Source: JACQFZ01 sp045810625 (GTDB lineage Bacteria > Pseudomonadota > Gammaproteobacteria > Acidiferrobacterales > Sulfurifustaceae). Taken from it: DNA of 64,000 nt. The stretch covers positions 1 to 64,000 of the forward strand of contig JBJMVQ010000057.1 in the NCBI GenBank assembly GCA_045810625.1, given 5' to 3'. The notes under the pieces were generated by a model. It worked only from the letters and a program-made list of their open reading frames with translations, had not been told where the DNA came from and made no database searches. A program made the position numbers and the translations under genes. Positions 23,977 to 33,534 of this stretch are shown in pieces; the first letter of the stretch is position 1; every line of letters begins with the position of its first letter.

Positions 23977-26535
23977 TCAGCGCAGGGTGAGGTTGCTCGA
24001 AACGATGCGCGGGGTTAGGAAGACAAGGAGCTCCGTCTTGTTATCGAACGCGGCCTTGCTCCGGAACATCCAGCCGAGGAGCGGCAGGTCGCCGAAGAAC
24101 GGAACCTTGGTGACGGTGTCGTTCTTGTCTTGCTCGTAAATACCGCCGATCACCACCGTCTCGCCGTTGTCGAGGAGAACGTTGGTGTCGATCTCCTTGA
24201 CGTTCAGAATGCCGTTAATCGCGTCGGCGAAGTTGTCCTTGGTGACCGTGACCTCGAGGTTGATCCGGTCGTCGGGAGTAATCTGCGGCGTGACTTCGAG
24301 CTTCAAGGTCGCCTTCTTGGTTACGACCGTGCCGACGCCGAGCACGTTCGTCGTAAACACGCGCTCCTGTCCCTGCTCGATCTTCGCTTTTTTCTGATTC
24401 GCCGTGATCACGCGCGGGCTGGAAATGATTTTGCCTTTGCCTTCCTGCTCCAGCGCCGACAGCTCGAGATTCAAGAGGTTGTCGTTCGCGCCGAGCTTCG
24501 CGATCGTCAAACCAATCGAAGCGGCCGGCAACTTGTTCACACCTGCCGATGGAAGGTTCACGTTGAGCCCGTTCGTGTCCACCCCGAGCGCTCCGGCGCT
24601 CACGATACTGCTGGAATCTTCAATCGTGCCGGACACCGCCGCGTCCCGGCGACCGGCCGGGTTACCGACATCGGCTTTCTTGACGCCGAAACGGACACCC
24701 AAGTCCTTCGCAAAGTTGTCGGTAGCTTCGACGAGGCGCGTTTCGATCATCACTTGGCGCACCGGCCGATCGAGCTTGGCGATCAGCTTGCGGATTTCCT
24801 GAATCTTCGCGGGCGTATCCTGAACCAGAAGTGAATTCGTGCGTGCATCGACGCTCACTTGGCCGCGCGGCGACAACAGCGTGTTCGAATCCGTGGCCGC
24901 TTGCGCCGCGCCGCCCGTGCCGGTGTAGCCGAACACCGGGTGCTGGCCCGCGCCGGCCGTCACCGGTTTGATCGATTTGAGCAGCGTCGCGATGTCGTCT
25001 GCCTTCGCGTAATTTATCTGTATGATTTCCGAAACCAGCGGCTCGAGCTCGATGACCGCTTTCGTCGCTTCCAGCGTCGCCTTTTCCTTCGCCGCCACTT
25101 CCGCCGCCGGCGCCACCGTCACGACGTTACCCTTGCGGCGCACCGCGAGATTCTTCGCGTCGACGATGAGATCGAGCGCCTGATCCCAGGGCACATCCTT
25201 CAAGCGCAGAGTCAGATTTCCCTTCACCGTGTCGCTTACGACGAAGTTCAGGCCCGTAAAGTCGGCCAGCACCTGCAGTGCGGCGCGCACGTCGATGTTC
25301 TGGAAGTTGAGCGAAAGCTTTTCGCCGGAGTAGCCGAATTCGTCCACCTTCTTCTCGTCGGGCTTTTCAATCACCGGCTTGACGCTGATCGTGAACACGT
25401 CGCCCGTCTGATACGCAACGTGCTCGTAGCGCCCTTTTGGGCTGACCACCATGCGAGCGTTGCGACCCTGGCTGAACGTATCGATGGTCTGGACCGGTGT
25501 AGCGAAGTCGATGACATCGAGGCGGCGCTGCAGCTCAACGGGGACCGAGGTGTTGAGAAAATCGACCAGGATTTCGCCCGCCTGCTCGCGAATGTCCACG
25601 CCGACCGTCGGATCGGACAGCTTGATGATGATCTTGCCGTCGCCCTGCGGGCCACGGCGGAAATCGATGGTCTTCAAGTTGTACTTGCCGCCTTGGCGCG
25701 AGCTGGCGAAATGCGTGGTTTTCGTTTGCTCTGTACCTGCCGAGGCACCCGGCCCATTGACGGTGATGATGTAGTTGTTGCCGTCAACAGCGGCGGTGTA
25801 ACCGACCGCTTTCACCAGGCTCATCACGACGCGCGAACGACCTTCGGATTCGATCGCAGCGACGGTCGATACCGCGCCTTCGCGAACCGGCACCGTCTTG
25901 ATCGGCATCGTCACCCGCGTCCCAGGAAAATCGAGCGCGACGCGCGGCGGGGTCGTTATCGTAAAGGCGGTCGGCTCAGACGGGCGACGCGCCATTCGTA
26001 AGACCACCTGGACGCGGTCGCCGGGAAGCTTCGTATAAACGATCTCCTTGATCTCATTCGACTCGGCCGCAGGCGTCGCCGGCTGGGCGGCCGGAGCTGC
26101 GGGAGCGGGCAAGGGCGCGGTCGCCACCTTAGCCGGTTCCGTCGTGGCTGCTCCCGCTTCGACCGCCACCGCGTAGCCGAACTCGGTTTTCTCGACGCGC
26201 AACTTTCCAGGCTGCGTGAGTAGAACATCCAGGACGGCGCTGCCGTCCTGTTCGGTGCTCGGATAAACGCCTTTCACGTATTGCAGGCCGTCGAGATTCC
26301 CTGCCTGAGCGCCAAGCTTCACGCCCGCAAAGCGCAGGCGCAGCGTTTGGCCGTTCTCGCGGCTTTCGACCTTGTAGGGCGCCTCTCCCTCCATGTTGAC
26401 TTCGAGTGTCGGCAACTTCGCATCGACCGACCAGGAGAGCGACTCGATCTCGCCGGCGACAACCGGGGTTGCGATTGCGATGCATAGCAAAACCACAGCG
26501 AAGGCAAGAAAACCATGCTTCGTTAATGTTTTCAT
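23977..26535 (-). CDS. pilQ: Type IV pilus secretin
   Basis: Outer-membrane secretin through which type IV pili pass and through which DNA is taken up in competent species. The 852-residue precursor has a signal peptide (about 1-26, PVVAGEIE), two AMIN-type peptidoglycan-binding regions, an STN/secretin N-terminal domain (about 430-500), N1-type repeats, and the C-terminal secretin core with VVIGGIYEQDK and the PFFGDLPLLGWMFR segment. An N-terminally longer frame was rejected: MKTLTKHGF at 26535 has a GGTGGAG ribosome site and begins the signal peptide. Last recognised gene of pilMNOPQ. Confidence 0.97.
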   Translation of the reverse strand: MKTLTKHGFLAFAVVLLCIAIATPVVAGEIESLSWSVDAKLPTLEVNMEGEAPYKVESRENGQTLRLRFAGVKLGAQAGNLDGLQYVKGVYPSTEQDGSAVLDVLLTQPGKLRVEKTEFGYAVAVEAGAATTEPAKVATAPLPAPAAPAAQPATPAAESNEIKEIVYTKLPGDRVQVVLRMARRPSEPTAFTITTPPRVALDFPGTRVTMPIKTVPVREGAVSTVAAIESEGRSRVVMSLVKAVGYTAAVDGNNYIITVNGPGASAGTEQTKTTHFASSRQGGKYNLKTIDFRRGPQGDGKIIIKLSDPTVGVDIREQAGEILVDFLNTSVPVELQRRLDVIDFATPVQTIDTFSQGRNARMVVSPKGRYEHVAYQTGDVFTISVKPVIEKPDEKKVDEFGYSGEKLSLNFQNIDVRAALQVLADFTGLNFVVSDTVKGNLTLRLKDVPWDQALDLIVDAKNLAVRRKGNVVTVAPAAEVAAKEKATLEATKAVIELEPLVSEIIQINYAKADDIATLLKSIKPVTAGAGQHPVFGYTGTGGAAQAATDSNTLLSPRGQVSVDARTNSLLVQDTPAKIQEIRKLIAKLDRPVRQVMIETRLVEATDNFAKDLGVRFGVKKADVGNPAGRRDAAVSGTIEDSSSIVSAGALGVDTNGLNVNLPSAGVNKLPAASIGLTIAKLGANDNLLNLELSALEQEGKGKIISSPRVITANQKKAKIEQGQERVFTTNVLGVGTVVTKKATLKLEVTPQITPDDRINLEVTVTKDNFADAINGILNVKEIDTNVLLDNGETVVIGGIYEQDKNDTVTKVPFFGDLPLLGWMFRSKAAFDNKTELLVFLTPRIVSSNLTLR

Positions 26536-26555
26536 TGGATCTCCACCTATCGCCG

Positions 26556-27098
26556 CTATTGTTGTTGTTCCGAGAGCGCCACACTCGCCTCGCGCTCTAC
26601 CCAGTCTCCCAATGCGCCCTGCACCAGCTCGACCAGCGATATTTTTTCCTCGGTGATCCGCATGATCGTGCCAAAGTTCTGGCCCATGTGGTTCCCGACC
26701 GCTGCGCGATGCACGGTGCCGTCGGGCGCCTGAATCACGGCCCACGCCTGTTTCCCGCGCATCAGTGTGCCGACCATTTTGAGCGCGTCGAGCGGATATT
26801 CTTCGAGAGGTTCCTTGCGCCGATTCATATCCGGACGCGGTCCCTTTCCGGCGCCCTTGCTCGCGGCTTGAACGCCTCTCAAATTGAGCGCGGCAAAGGG
26901 ATCGACCAACTTTTCGGCAGCGTATGCGAAGGGCTCCTGCGTTTTGATTTCCGGCAGCGGCTCGACCTTCGCGGTTTTCCCCGCGTGCGCAGTCGCGACG
27001 AATTCGCGCAGATCATCCATGTTGTCGTCGGCACACCCCGCGAGCATTGCCGCGGCAAGGGCGCCTAACACCAAGCGTGTCGAACGAACGCGATTCAC
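26556..27098 (-). CDS. pilP: Type IV pilus inner-membrane lipoprotein
   Basis: Lipoprotein of 180 residues with lipobox LAGC (Cys22). PilP bridges the inner-membrane PilNO complex and the PilQ secretin. After a flexible acidic linker, the C-terminal half has the conserved PilP beta domain: LDALKMVGTL, WAVIQAPDGTVHRAAVGNHMG and ITEEKISLVELV. It lies 20 bases upstream of pilQ and 12 bases after pilO. Confidence 0.95.
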   Translation of the reverse strand: MNRVRSTRLVLGALAAAMLAGCADDNMDDLREFVATAHAGKTAKVEPLPEIKTQEPFAYAAEKLVDPFAALNLRGVQAASKGAGKGPRPDMNRRKEPLEEYPLDALKMVGTLMRGKQAWAVIQAPDGTVHRAAVGNHMGQNFGTIMRITEEKISLVELVQGALGDWVEREASVALSEQQQ

Positions 27099-27110
27099 GC
27101 GTGGCCTCCC

Positions 27111-27740
27111 TTACTTCTTGCCCTTGGCGCCGGCACGCGTCGGCTTGGCCGGCTGTGCCTGCGACGATCCGGTTTCGAGATAGCGATACGTCCGAGCCGT
27201 CGCCTGCATCTGGAGCTTGTTCTTTTGGCTGGTGATCGTGATATCGCCGAACGTCACGATGCGCGGCAACGCCGCGACATCGCTGATGAACAGGGCAAGC
27301 TCGTGATAGGTGCCGGTTACCTGCAAACTGATCGGCAGCTCGGCATAGAAATCCTTCGGTTGCTCTTTTTCCGGCCGGAACAGCGAAAACTCGAGGCCGC
27401 GGCCGAGACCCGCCTGCGTAATGTCGACGAGCAAGTCCGGGACTTCGGTCGTGTTTGGGAGCTGACGGAGCAGACTGCCGAAGGTTTCCTGCATTTCCTC
27501 CATCTGCTTGCGGTAGACGTCGATGTTGATGGCGAGCAGCTTCTTGTTGAGAAACGTCTCGCGCAGCTTCTGCTCTTCCTCTTCGGCGCGCGCGCGGCTC
27601 TCGAGCTCATCGGCGATGATGAACCAATAACCTGCCGCCAGAATGAGCAGGCAAAGCAGGATGATTCCCGCGATCTTTACCGGCAGCGGAAGCCCGCTCA
27701 GGTTCTTGAGGTCTATATTTCGCAGCTCGTCGAGCGTCAT
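27111..27740 (-). CDS. pilO: Type IV pilus assembly protein PilO
   Basis: Bitopic inner-membrane protein of 209 residues. A short cytoplasmic N-terminus is followed by one transmembrane helix (about 22-45, IAGIILLCLLILAAGYWF), a coiled-coil region rich in Glu/Arg, and a ferredoxin-like periplasmic domain with FYAELPISLQVTGTYHELA, typical of PilO. It pairs with PilN to align the pilus motor with the secretin. Its start overlaps the pilN stop by four bases. Confidence 0.95.
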   Translation of the reverse strand: MTLDELRNIDLKNLSGLPLPVKIAGIILLCLLILAAGYWFIIADELESRARAEEEEQKLRETFLNKKLLAINIDVYRKQMEEMQETFGSLLRQLPNTTEVPDLLVDITQAGLGRGLEFSLFRPEKEQPKDFYAELPISLQVTGTYHELALFISDVAALPRIVTFGDITITSQKNKLQMQATARTYRYLETGSSQAQPAKPTRAGAKGKK

Positions 27741-28363
27741 TTGGCTTTCGCCGGCGCAGCCGCTGCCGCCGCCTCCTTGTCCTTCTCGTCCTTATCCTTG
27801 TCTTTGTCCTGATCTTTCTTGACGACGTTCTTCACCTTCAGCGAAAACTCGCTGACACGATCGTTGCCGCGACTTTTCACGTTGATGACTTCGAGCTCCG
27901 GCTCGGCGAACCACTCGGACGCGGCGAAGTTGCGCATGAGTGCGGAAATACGCGCGTTCGACTGCGCTACGCCGGCAAGCGACATATTCTGCCCGCCGGT
28001 TTGCTTGAGCGTCGTGAGCTGCACGCCGTCCGGCACCCGGCGCACCAGCTCATCGAGCACACGCACGACGCGCGTGCGATCCGCTTGCAGCTGCTGGATG
28101 ACGTTCATGCGCGCGATCAGATCCTGGCGGCGCTTTTTGAGCTCGGCCAGCTCTTTGATCTGCTGCTCGACCTTGGCGATCTCCTGCTTCAGAAACTCGT
28201 TGCGCTTGTTCTGGGTTTCGATCAGCGCCGTCACGTGAATGTGCGCGTAAAAGACGATCACGACCATGAGCAACCAGGCGCCGATACCGATCGTGAGCAG
28301 CTGACGGTCCTGCTCGCGGCGGCGCATCTCGCGCCACGGCAGTAGATTAAGACGGGTACTCAC
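27737..28363 (-). CDS. pilN: Type IV pilus assembly protein PilN
   Basis: Bitopic inner-membrane partner of PilO. The N-terminal LNLLPWR motif (about 5-11) is the segment that docks into PilM; a transmembrane helix (about 24-43) and a coiled coil follow, then the periplasmic Gly/Val-rich domain. The 208-residue protein ends in an unusual tail of alternating Lys/Asp/Glu (from about 180) followed by an alanine run. Start and stop overlap pilM and pilO by four bases each. Confidence 0.95.
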   Translation of the reverse strand: MSTRLNLLPWREMRRREQDRQLLTIGIGAWLLMVVIVFYAHIHVTALIETQNKRNEFLKQEIAKVEQQIKELAELKKRRQDLIARMNVIQQLQADRTRVVRVLDELVRRVPDGVQLTTLKQTGGQNMSLAGVAQSNARISALMRNFAASEWFAEPELEVINVKSRGNDRVSEFSLKVKNVVKKDQDKDKDKDEKDKEAAAAAAPAKAK

Positions 28364-29439
28364 GGGTCGAAGCTCCGCAGCGCGAGCCCGCAGGCGATCA
28401 TGAGCGACGGCGCATCGTTACTGAGGAGCTGCGGTTTGATCCGAGAGGAGATCGACATGTTGGCGAACGGATTGGCGATCATCGCCGGGACGCCGATGCG
28501 CGCGGCGACGAGCTCATCGATGCCGGGAATCTGCGCGCAACCGCCGGCAAGCAGCAGTTGATCGACGCTGTTGAACGGGCTCGAGGAATAGAAAAACTGA
28601 AGCGCGCGCATGATCTCCTGGCACATGGCCTCCATGAACGGGCGCAGCACGTCGGTCTGGTAATTGTCCGGCAGGCCGCCCTGTTTCTTGGCGAGACCCG
28701 CCTCTTCATAGGATAGGCCGTAGCGGCGCTGGATCTCCTCGGTCAGCTGGCGCCCGCCGAACGAGTGATGGCGCGTATAAACCGAGCGGTTGTTGTGCAT
28801 GACATTGATGGTCGTCGTCATGGCGCCGATATCCAGGATCGCCACGGTCTTTTCCATCCCCCCGCCGGGCATATGGTTGGCGATCAGGGAGTAGGAATTT
28901 TCCATTGCGTATGTCTCGATATCGACGACGGCCGGCGTCATCCCGTGTCCCTGAATAACGGCCAAATAGTCGTCCACGATTTCCTTGCGGCACGCGGCCA
29001 TGAGCACGTCGACCTCCGTGCTGCCCGCCTCGGCAAAATCGAGCACCTGGTAGTCGAGATTGACCTCATCGATCGGGAACGGGATGTGGTGATCGGCCTC
29101 CATCTCGATCTGCGTCTGACGCTCGTCGTCGCTCAGATTCGCAGGCATCTTGATGATTTTGGTGATGACGTGCGCCGCCGGTACTGCCACGGCCGCGTGC
29201 TTGACGCGCGTGCCCGACCGCTTCACCGCGCGTTCAACGGCGTCGGCGACCTGGTTGACCTCGGTGATCGCATGCTCCACGACGGCGTTCTGCGGCAGCG
29301 GCTCGACCGCGTAGCGCTCGACGCGGCATTGCTCACCGTCCTTGCTCAGCTCGAGCACTTTCACCGCCGATGAGCTGATGTCGATGCCCACCAACGGCGG
29401 CTGCTTTCTCGCGAACAGTAATTCGCCGAGTCCTCGCAC
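28360..29439 (-). CDS. pilM: Type IV pilus assembly ATPase-fold protein PilM
   Basis: Cytoplasmic actin-like protein (FtsA/MreB fold) that binds the N-terminal peptide of PilN. The 359-residue sequence shows nucleotide-binding motifs VGIDISSSAVKV (17-28), AILDIGAMTTTI (about 196-207) and LLLAGGCAQIPGI near 295. The start is GTG, seven bases after GGGGA. First gene of pilMNOPQ, divergent from mrcA across 175 bases of AT-rich DNA that must hold both promoters. Confidence 0.95.
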   Translation of the reverse strand: MRGLGELLFARKQPPLVGIDISSSAVKVLELSKDGEQCRVERYAVEPLPQNAVVEHAITEVNQVADAVERAVKRSGTRVKHAAVAVPAAHVITKIIKMPANLSDDERQTQIEMEADHHIPFPIDEVNLDYQVLDFAEAGSTEVDVLMAACRKEIVDDYLAVIQGHGMTPAVVDIETYAMENSYSLIANHMPGGGMEKTVAILDIGAMTTTINVMHNNRSVYTRHHSFGGRQLTEEIQRRYGLSYEEAGLAKKQGGLPDNYQTDVLRPFMEAMCQEIMRALQFFYSSSPFNSVDQLLLAGGCAQIPGIDELVAARIGVPAMIANPFANMSISSRIKPQLLSNDAPSLMIACGLALRSFDP

Positions 29440-29614
29440 TACTTTTCCCCTTAATTCAGCGCGCTGGAGCGTTTATAGATAATATGGGTGAATAGCTATA
29501 GGAACTATAGATCATGGATTTTCAAAATGACAATGAACTCGGGCCGCAACTATCTTTCGTATATACTGCGCGCCGCGCGTGATTTATCGCGAAACTCAAT
29601 AGTTACCTCCCCAA
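29440..29614. promoter_or_regulatory. Divergent promoter region between pilM and mrcA
   Basis: This AT-rich spacer contains several -10-like words: TATACT at 29562-29567 in the mrcA direction and TATTAT in the pilM direction near 29480-29490. None has a convincing -35 partner at the usual distance, so the actual start points are not assigned. Confidence 0.4.
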
Positions 29615-32176
29615 ATGGACCGACCCCCCAGCGTATTTGAACGACTGGTCGCCCACCTCCCGCGTAAACCCTGGCAGCTCGCGTTAGCGGGCCTGCTCGG
29701 CCTGCTCGCGATTGTAGTGGTCGCCGTTGCGGTAGTGGCGCTTGCCTTGCTGCCCACGCTCCCGTCGATCCAGGACCTGACGGATGCCGAGCTCAAGGTA
29801 CCGTTACGGGTCTATACGGCCGACGGCGAGCTGATCGCCGAATTCGGAGAAGAGAAGCGGATACCGGTGAAGCTCGAGACCGTGCCACCGCAGCTCATTC
29901 AGGCGATCCTGAGTGCCGAGGATCATGGGTTCTACCAGCACCACGGCGTCGATGTGGTCGGGCTATTGCGGGCGACTTTTTACAACCTTCGGACCAAGAG
30001 CCCGTCGCAGGGGGGAAGCACCATCACCATGCAGGTGGCGCGTAACTTCTTCCTGACGCCGGAAAAGACGTACACGCGGAAGCTGAGAGAGCTGTTGCTC
30101 GCCCTTCGCATCGAGCGCGAGCTGTCCAAAGAGCAGATTCTCGAGCTCTATATCAACAAGATCTTCCTGGGGCACCGTGCCTATGGGTTCGCCGCGGCGG
30201 CACAGGTCTACTACGGCACGGCGCTCGACAAGCTCACGCTCCCGGAAATCGCCATGCTGGCGGGCCTGCCGAAAGCGCCTTCGCGGGACAACCCTCTGAG
30301 CAACCCGCAGAACGCCCTCGAGCGTCGTAACTATGTGTTGCGGCACATGTATTCGCTCGGTTACATCGACCAGGCGACGCTCGACCAGTCGCTGAAGGTG
30401 CCGCTTACAGCGAGCAAGCACGCCGTGCGCTATGCCCTCGATGCGCCGTACGTCGCCGAAATGGTGCGGCAGTACATGTTCCAGACCTACGATGAAAAAG
30501 CGTATGCGGGCGGCTTTCACGTCTATACGACGATCTTGAGCAAGCACCAGCACGCGGCCGAGCAGGCATTACGCCGCGCGCTGCTCGATTATGACCATCG
30601 CCATGGCTATCGCGGACCCGCCGCGCACCTGCGTCTTCCGGAACCGCTCGACATGGCGCGGCTCGATGACGCCCTAAAGGACTACCGCATCATCGGTGAC
30701 CTGTTGCCGGGCGTTGTGACCGAGGTTGGAGAGCGAACAGCGTCGGTTTACACGCAGGATGGAACGGTCGTCGAAATCGATTGGCCCGGTCTTTCCTGGG
30801 CGCGCCGTTATATCAACGAAAATGCCGTCGGACCCGCGCCCAGCACGGCCGGGCAGATCGTTGAGCGCGGCGACGTCGTGTATGTCGAAGCGGCCGATGA
30901 AACGAACGAGCCGGGCGGCGGCGGACACCGCTGGCGCCTCGGACAGGTTCCCCAGGTCACCGGCGCTTTTGTCTCGCTGCGGCCGCGCGACGGTGCGATT
31001 CTCGCCCTTACCGGGGGTTTCGACTTCTACCATACGAGCTTCAACCGTGCGACGCAGGCCGAGCGCCAACCGGGATCGGGCCTGAAGCCGTTCGTCTACG
31101 CGGCCGCCCTGGAGAAAGGCTTTACGCCGGCCACGACGGTGAGCGGTGCGCCGCTGGTCATCGAAGACGTGAACCTCGAAGATGAGTGGCGACCGGAAAA
31201 TTACACGCGGCAGTTTGTCGGTCCGACGCGTCTGCGCAAGGCGCTCGCACTTTCGCTCAACCTGGTCTCCATCCGGCTCGTCCGCGCGATCAATCCAAAC
31301 TATGCGGCGGATTATCTGACCCGATTCGGCTTCGACCCCGACAAGCTCCCGCGCAACCTGACGATTGCTCTCGGCAACGCGTCCGCGACCCCGCTGCAGA
31401 TGGTGTCGGCCTTCGCCGTCTTTGCGAACGGCGGCTTCCGCATTCAGCCCTATTTCATCAAGCGCATCGAGGACGGCCGACACAACCTCCTCGAGCAAGC
31501 GGACCCGCCGCTTGCTTGCGCGGACTGCGATGCAGCGGCTGCCCCGGCAGGCGCGCGCCCGCAACCGGTCGCGGCGTCGAATACGGCTACGCCAAGCGCC
31601 AATGACAAGCCGCCGCGGGTCGCGCCGCGCGTCATCAGCCCGCAAATAGCGTTTCTCATGACCAGCATGCTGCAGGACGTGATTCGCGAAGGTACCGCGA
31701 CCAGCGCGAAAGTACTTGGGCGCAAGGATCTCGCGGGCAAGACCGGAACAACCGACGAGTATCGCGACGCCTGGTTCAACGGTTTCAACAGCGACATCGC
31801 CGCAACCGCCTGGATCGGTTTCGATCAATCGACGCCGCTCGGACGCGGCGAAGCGGGCGGACGTGCGGCGCTGCCGATGTGGATCGACTACATGCGTGTC
31901 GCACTAACCGACTCGCCGGAAAAACGCGTGGTCCCGCCCGAAGGAATCGTCAAAGCGTACGTAGACGGCGAAACGGGCCTTCGCGTCGCCGCGCCCGGTC
32001 CGAATGCCATCGAGGAATATTTCATCGAAGGCACCGAGAACGGCACGAGCATCGGCGCGACGGAGCCGGCGCCTGTGAACGGTTCGACCGCGAGCAGCAG
32101 CGGATCCAAGCCGTCGACGACGCCACCGCCGGCCGCCGTCCAGGATACCGACAAGATCCGCGACAAGCTCTTTTAA
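29615..32176 (+). CDS. mrcA: Penicillin-binding protein 1a (bifunctional)
   Basis: Class A PBP that polymerises and crosslinks peptidoglycan. The 853-residue protein has a cytoplasmic tail, one membrane helix (about 22-46), a GT51 glycosyltransferase domain with Glu102 in AEDHGFYQHHG, an OB-like insert, and a transpeptidase domain with Ser488-x-x-Lys491 (SGLK), SLN (547-549) and KTGT (Lys709). The C-terminus ends in a Ser/Thr/Pro-rich low-complexity tail. Its TAA stop overlaps the ATG of the next gene (TAATG). Confidence 0.97.
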   Translation: MDRPPSVFERLVAHLPRKPWQLALAGLLGLLAIVVVAVAVVALALLPTLPSIQDLTDAELKVPLRVYTADGELIAEFGEEKRIPVKLETVPPQLIQAILSAEDHGFYQHHGVDVVGLLRATFYNLRTKSPSQGGSTITMQVARNFFLTPEKTYTRKLRELLLALRIERELSKEQILELYINKIFLGHRAYGFAAAAQVYYGTALDKLTLPEIAMLAGLPKAPSRDNPLSNPQNALERRNYVLRHMYSLGYIDQATLDQSLKVPLTASKHAVRYALDAPYVAEMVRQYMFQTYDEKAYAGGFHVYTTILSKHQHAAEQALRRALLDYDHRHGYRGPAAHLRLPEPLDMARLDDALKDYRIIGDLLPGVVTEVGERTASVYTQDGTVVEIDWPGLSWARRYINENAVGPAPSTAGQIVERGDVVYVEAADETNEPGGGGHRWRLGQVPQVTGAFVSLRPRDGAILALTGGFDFYHTSFNRATQAERQPGSGLKPFVYAAALEKGFTPATTVSGAPLVIEDVNLEDEWRPENYTRQFVGPTRLRKALALSLNLVSIRLVRAINPNYAADYLTRFGFDPDKLPRNLTIALGNASATPLQMVSAFAVFANGGFRIQPYFIKRIEDGRHNLLEQADPPLACADCDAAAAPAGARPQPVAASNTATPSANDKPPRVAPRVISPQIAFLMTSMLQDVIREGTATSAKVLGRKDLAGKTGTTDEYRDAWFNGFNSDIAATAWIGFDQSTPLGRGEAGGRAALPMWIDYMRVALTDSPEKRVVPPEGIVKAYVDGETGLRVAAPGPNAIEEYFIEGTENGTSIGATEPAPVNGSTASSSGSKPSTTPPPAAVQDTDKIRDKLF

Positions 32177-32811
32177 TGGCTCCCCGGGGGAATCCTCGTC
32201 ACGGCAAATCGTCGCCTCGCGGCGACGAGCTCAAGCGCCAGCGCATTGCCGCGGAAGCGGCACGCATCATGGCGGAGGAAGGGGTGAGCGACTTCCAGAT
32301 GGCGAAGCGCAAGGCGGCGGCCCGGCTGAACCTCTCGGAAGTGCGAAACTTGCCCGGCAACGACGAAGTGCAGGCCGCGCTTTCCGAACATTTGCGGCTG
32401 TTCCATCACGCCGAAACATCGCGGCACGCCGAGCGGCTGCGCCATATCGCCGTCGACGCGATGCAGTTTCTCGCGCAGTTCGAGCCACGTCTCGTCGGGC
32501 CCGTCTTGAGCGGAACCGTGACGTCGAGCTCGGACATCCAGCTTCACGTAAGCGCCGATGCGCCCGAGCAGGTCGGCTTTTTCTTACAGGAACATCAAAT
32601 CCCGTTCCGACTCGCCGAACGCCGGATGCGCTTTGGCGGCGATCGCTACAAGAACGTCGCGACCTATCACTTCACCGCCGACGACGTCGCGATCGAGCTT
32701 TGCGTGTTCGACCTGCGAAGCGCGCGCGAAACTCCGCTGAGCCCGGTCGACGGACGGCCCATGAAGCGGGCGAACATCAAAGAAGTCGAAACACTCCTCG
32801 CGGGCGAGTGA
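32176..32811 (+). CDS. Conserved hypothetical, possible nucleotidyltransferase fold
   Basis: A 211-residue soluble protein I recognise only as a conserved hypothetical. The basic N-terminus (about 1-30) is followed by a helical region, then LVGPVLSGTVTSSSDIQLHVSAD (about 100-122), which looks like the start of a minimal nucleotidyltransferase domain with acidic residues, and a C-terminal part with CVFDLRS and PVDGRPMKRANIKEVETLL. There is no signal peptide or membrane helix. Its ATG overlaps the mrcA stop by one base, so it is translationally coupled to PBP1a. It might modify RNA or nucleotides, but this is inference. Confidence 0.8.
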   Translation: MAPRGNPRHGKSSPRGDELKRQRIAAEAARIMAEEGVSDFQMAKRKAAARLNLSEVRNLPGNDEVQAALSEHLRLFHHAETSRHAERLRHIAVDAMQFLAQFEPRLVGPVLSGTVTSSSDIQLHVSADAPEQVGFFLQEHQIPFRLAERRMRFGGDRYKNVATYHFTADDVAIELCVFDLRSARETPLSPVDGRPMKRANIKEVETLLAGE

Positions 32812-32928
32812 AAGCGCGCCTCGCGGGCGCCGCGGCGAAGTGCCACGTGTGCGCACGTATGTGCGATCCGAAAAACGTGAAGCTCCCGACGTTGGAACGG
32901 CATCGCGCCGACAGGCGAACCCCGAGCG

Positions 32929-33534
32929 TCAGAAATAATAAAGGATGCTGACGTTGACCTGATTGATGTCGATCTTGTTCACCTTGCCGACGTCTTTGAA
33001 GATTTCGTACTCGAGCCTTAGCGCGGCATTGCGCGGGCTGCGCAACAGCAAGCCGCCACCCACCATCGGACTTACGTCGCTCGACTTGGTCGTCACGCCG
33101 GTCACCACTTCGGAGGTCTGCCAGCGATGCACGCCCGCGCTTCCGAATATCGAGACTGTCGTATCCGACACCCGCATTAACGGAATCAAGAGATTTCCGC
33201 GGCCATAGTACGACTGGTTTTCGAAGTGATCGGTGACACCGCCACCGAGATCGAAGACGACGCCGTTGAAGTTGACGAAGCCGACCTCGAGCCCGAGGAT
33301 GCCGAGGACTTGGAAGCCGCCGAAAAGCTGCGTAGCGCTGTACGTCTTGTCCTCGGCCATGGGTACCGTTGAATTCGAATCGAAGCGCGCAATACCGATT
33401 CCGAGATACGGCCCCGTGGCGAAGAAGCCTTCGGCACGCCCGCGCTCCGGATAGAGCAGGGCACCGAAAAATACGCCGACAACCAAGAGCGCCATCGCCG
33501 CCCGCTCCCGAATTTGATTTTTCTTTACGATCAT
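32929..33534 (-). CDS. Small outer-membrane beta-barrel protein
   Basis: A 201-residue exported protein: signal peptide (about 1-34, ALLVVGVFFGALLYPERGRA), then beta strands with alternating aromatic residues and glycine-rich turns (GPYLGIGIARF, LFGGFQVLG, GGGLLLRS, NVSILYYF), ending in Phe. It resembles OmpA-like/OmpW-like barrels of about eight strands. A GGGAG ribosome site lies six bases before the ATG. Convergent with the gene coupled to mrcA. Function unknown; it is a different family member from the barrel near 4.2 kb. Confidence 0.82.
   Translation of the reverse strand: MIVKKNQIRERAAMALLVVGVFFGALLYPERGRAEGFFATGPYLGIGIARFDSNSTVPMAEDKTYSATQLFGGFQVLGILGLEVGFVNFNGVVFDLGGGVTDHFENQSYYGRGNLLIPLMRVSDTTVSIFGSAGVHRWQTSEVVTGVTTKSSDVSPMVGGGLLLRSPRNAALRLEYEIFKDVGKVNKIDINQVNVSILYYF

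Noticed and set aside
30674..31828. Minus-strand frame of 384 codons opposite mrcA
   Set aside because: Shadow of the penicillin-binding protein gene, whose catalytic motifs are all in frame on the plus strand.
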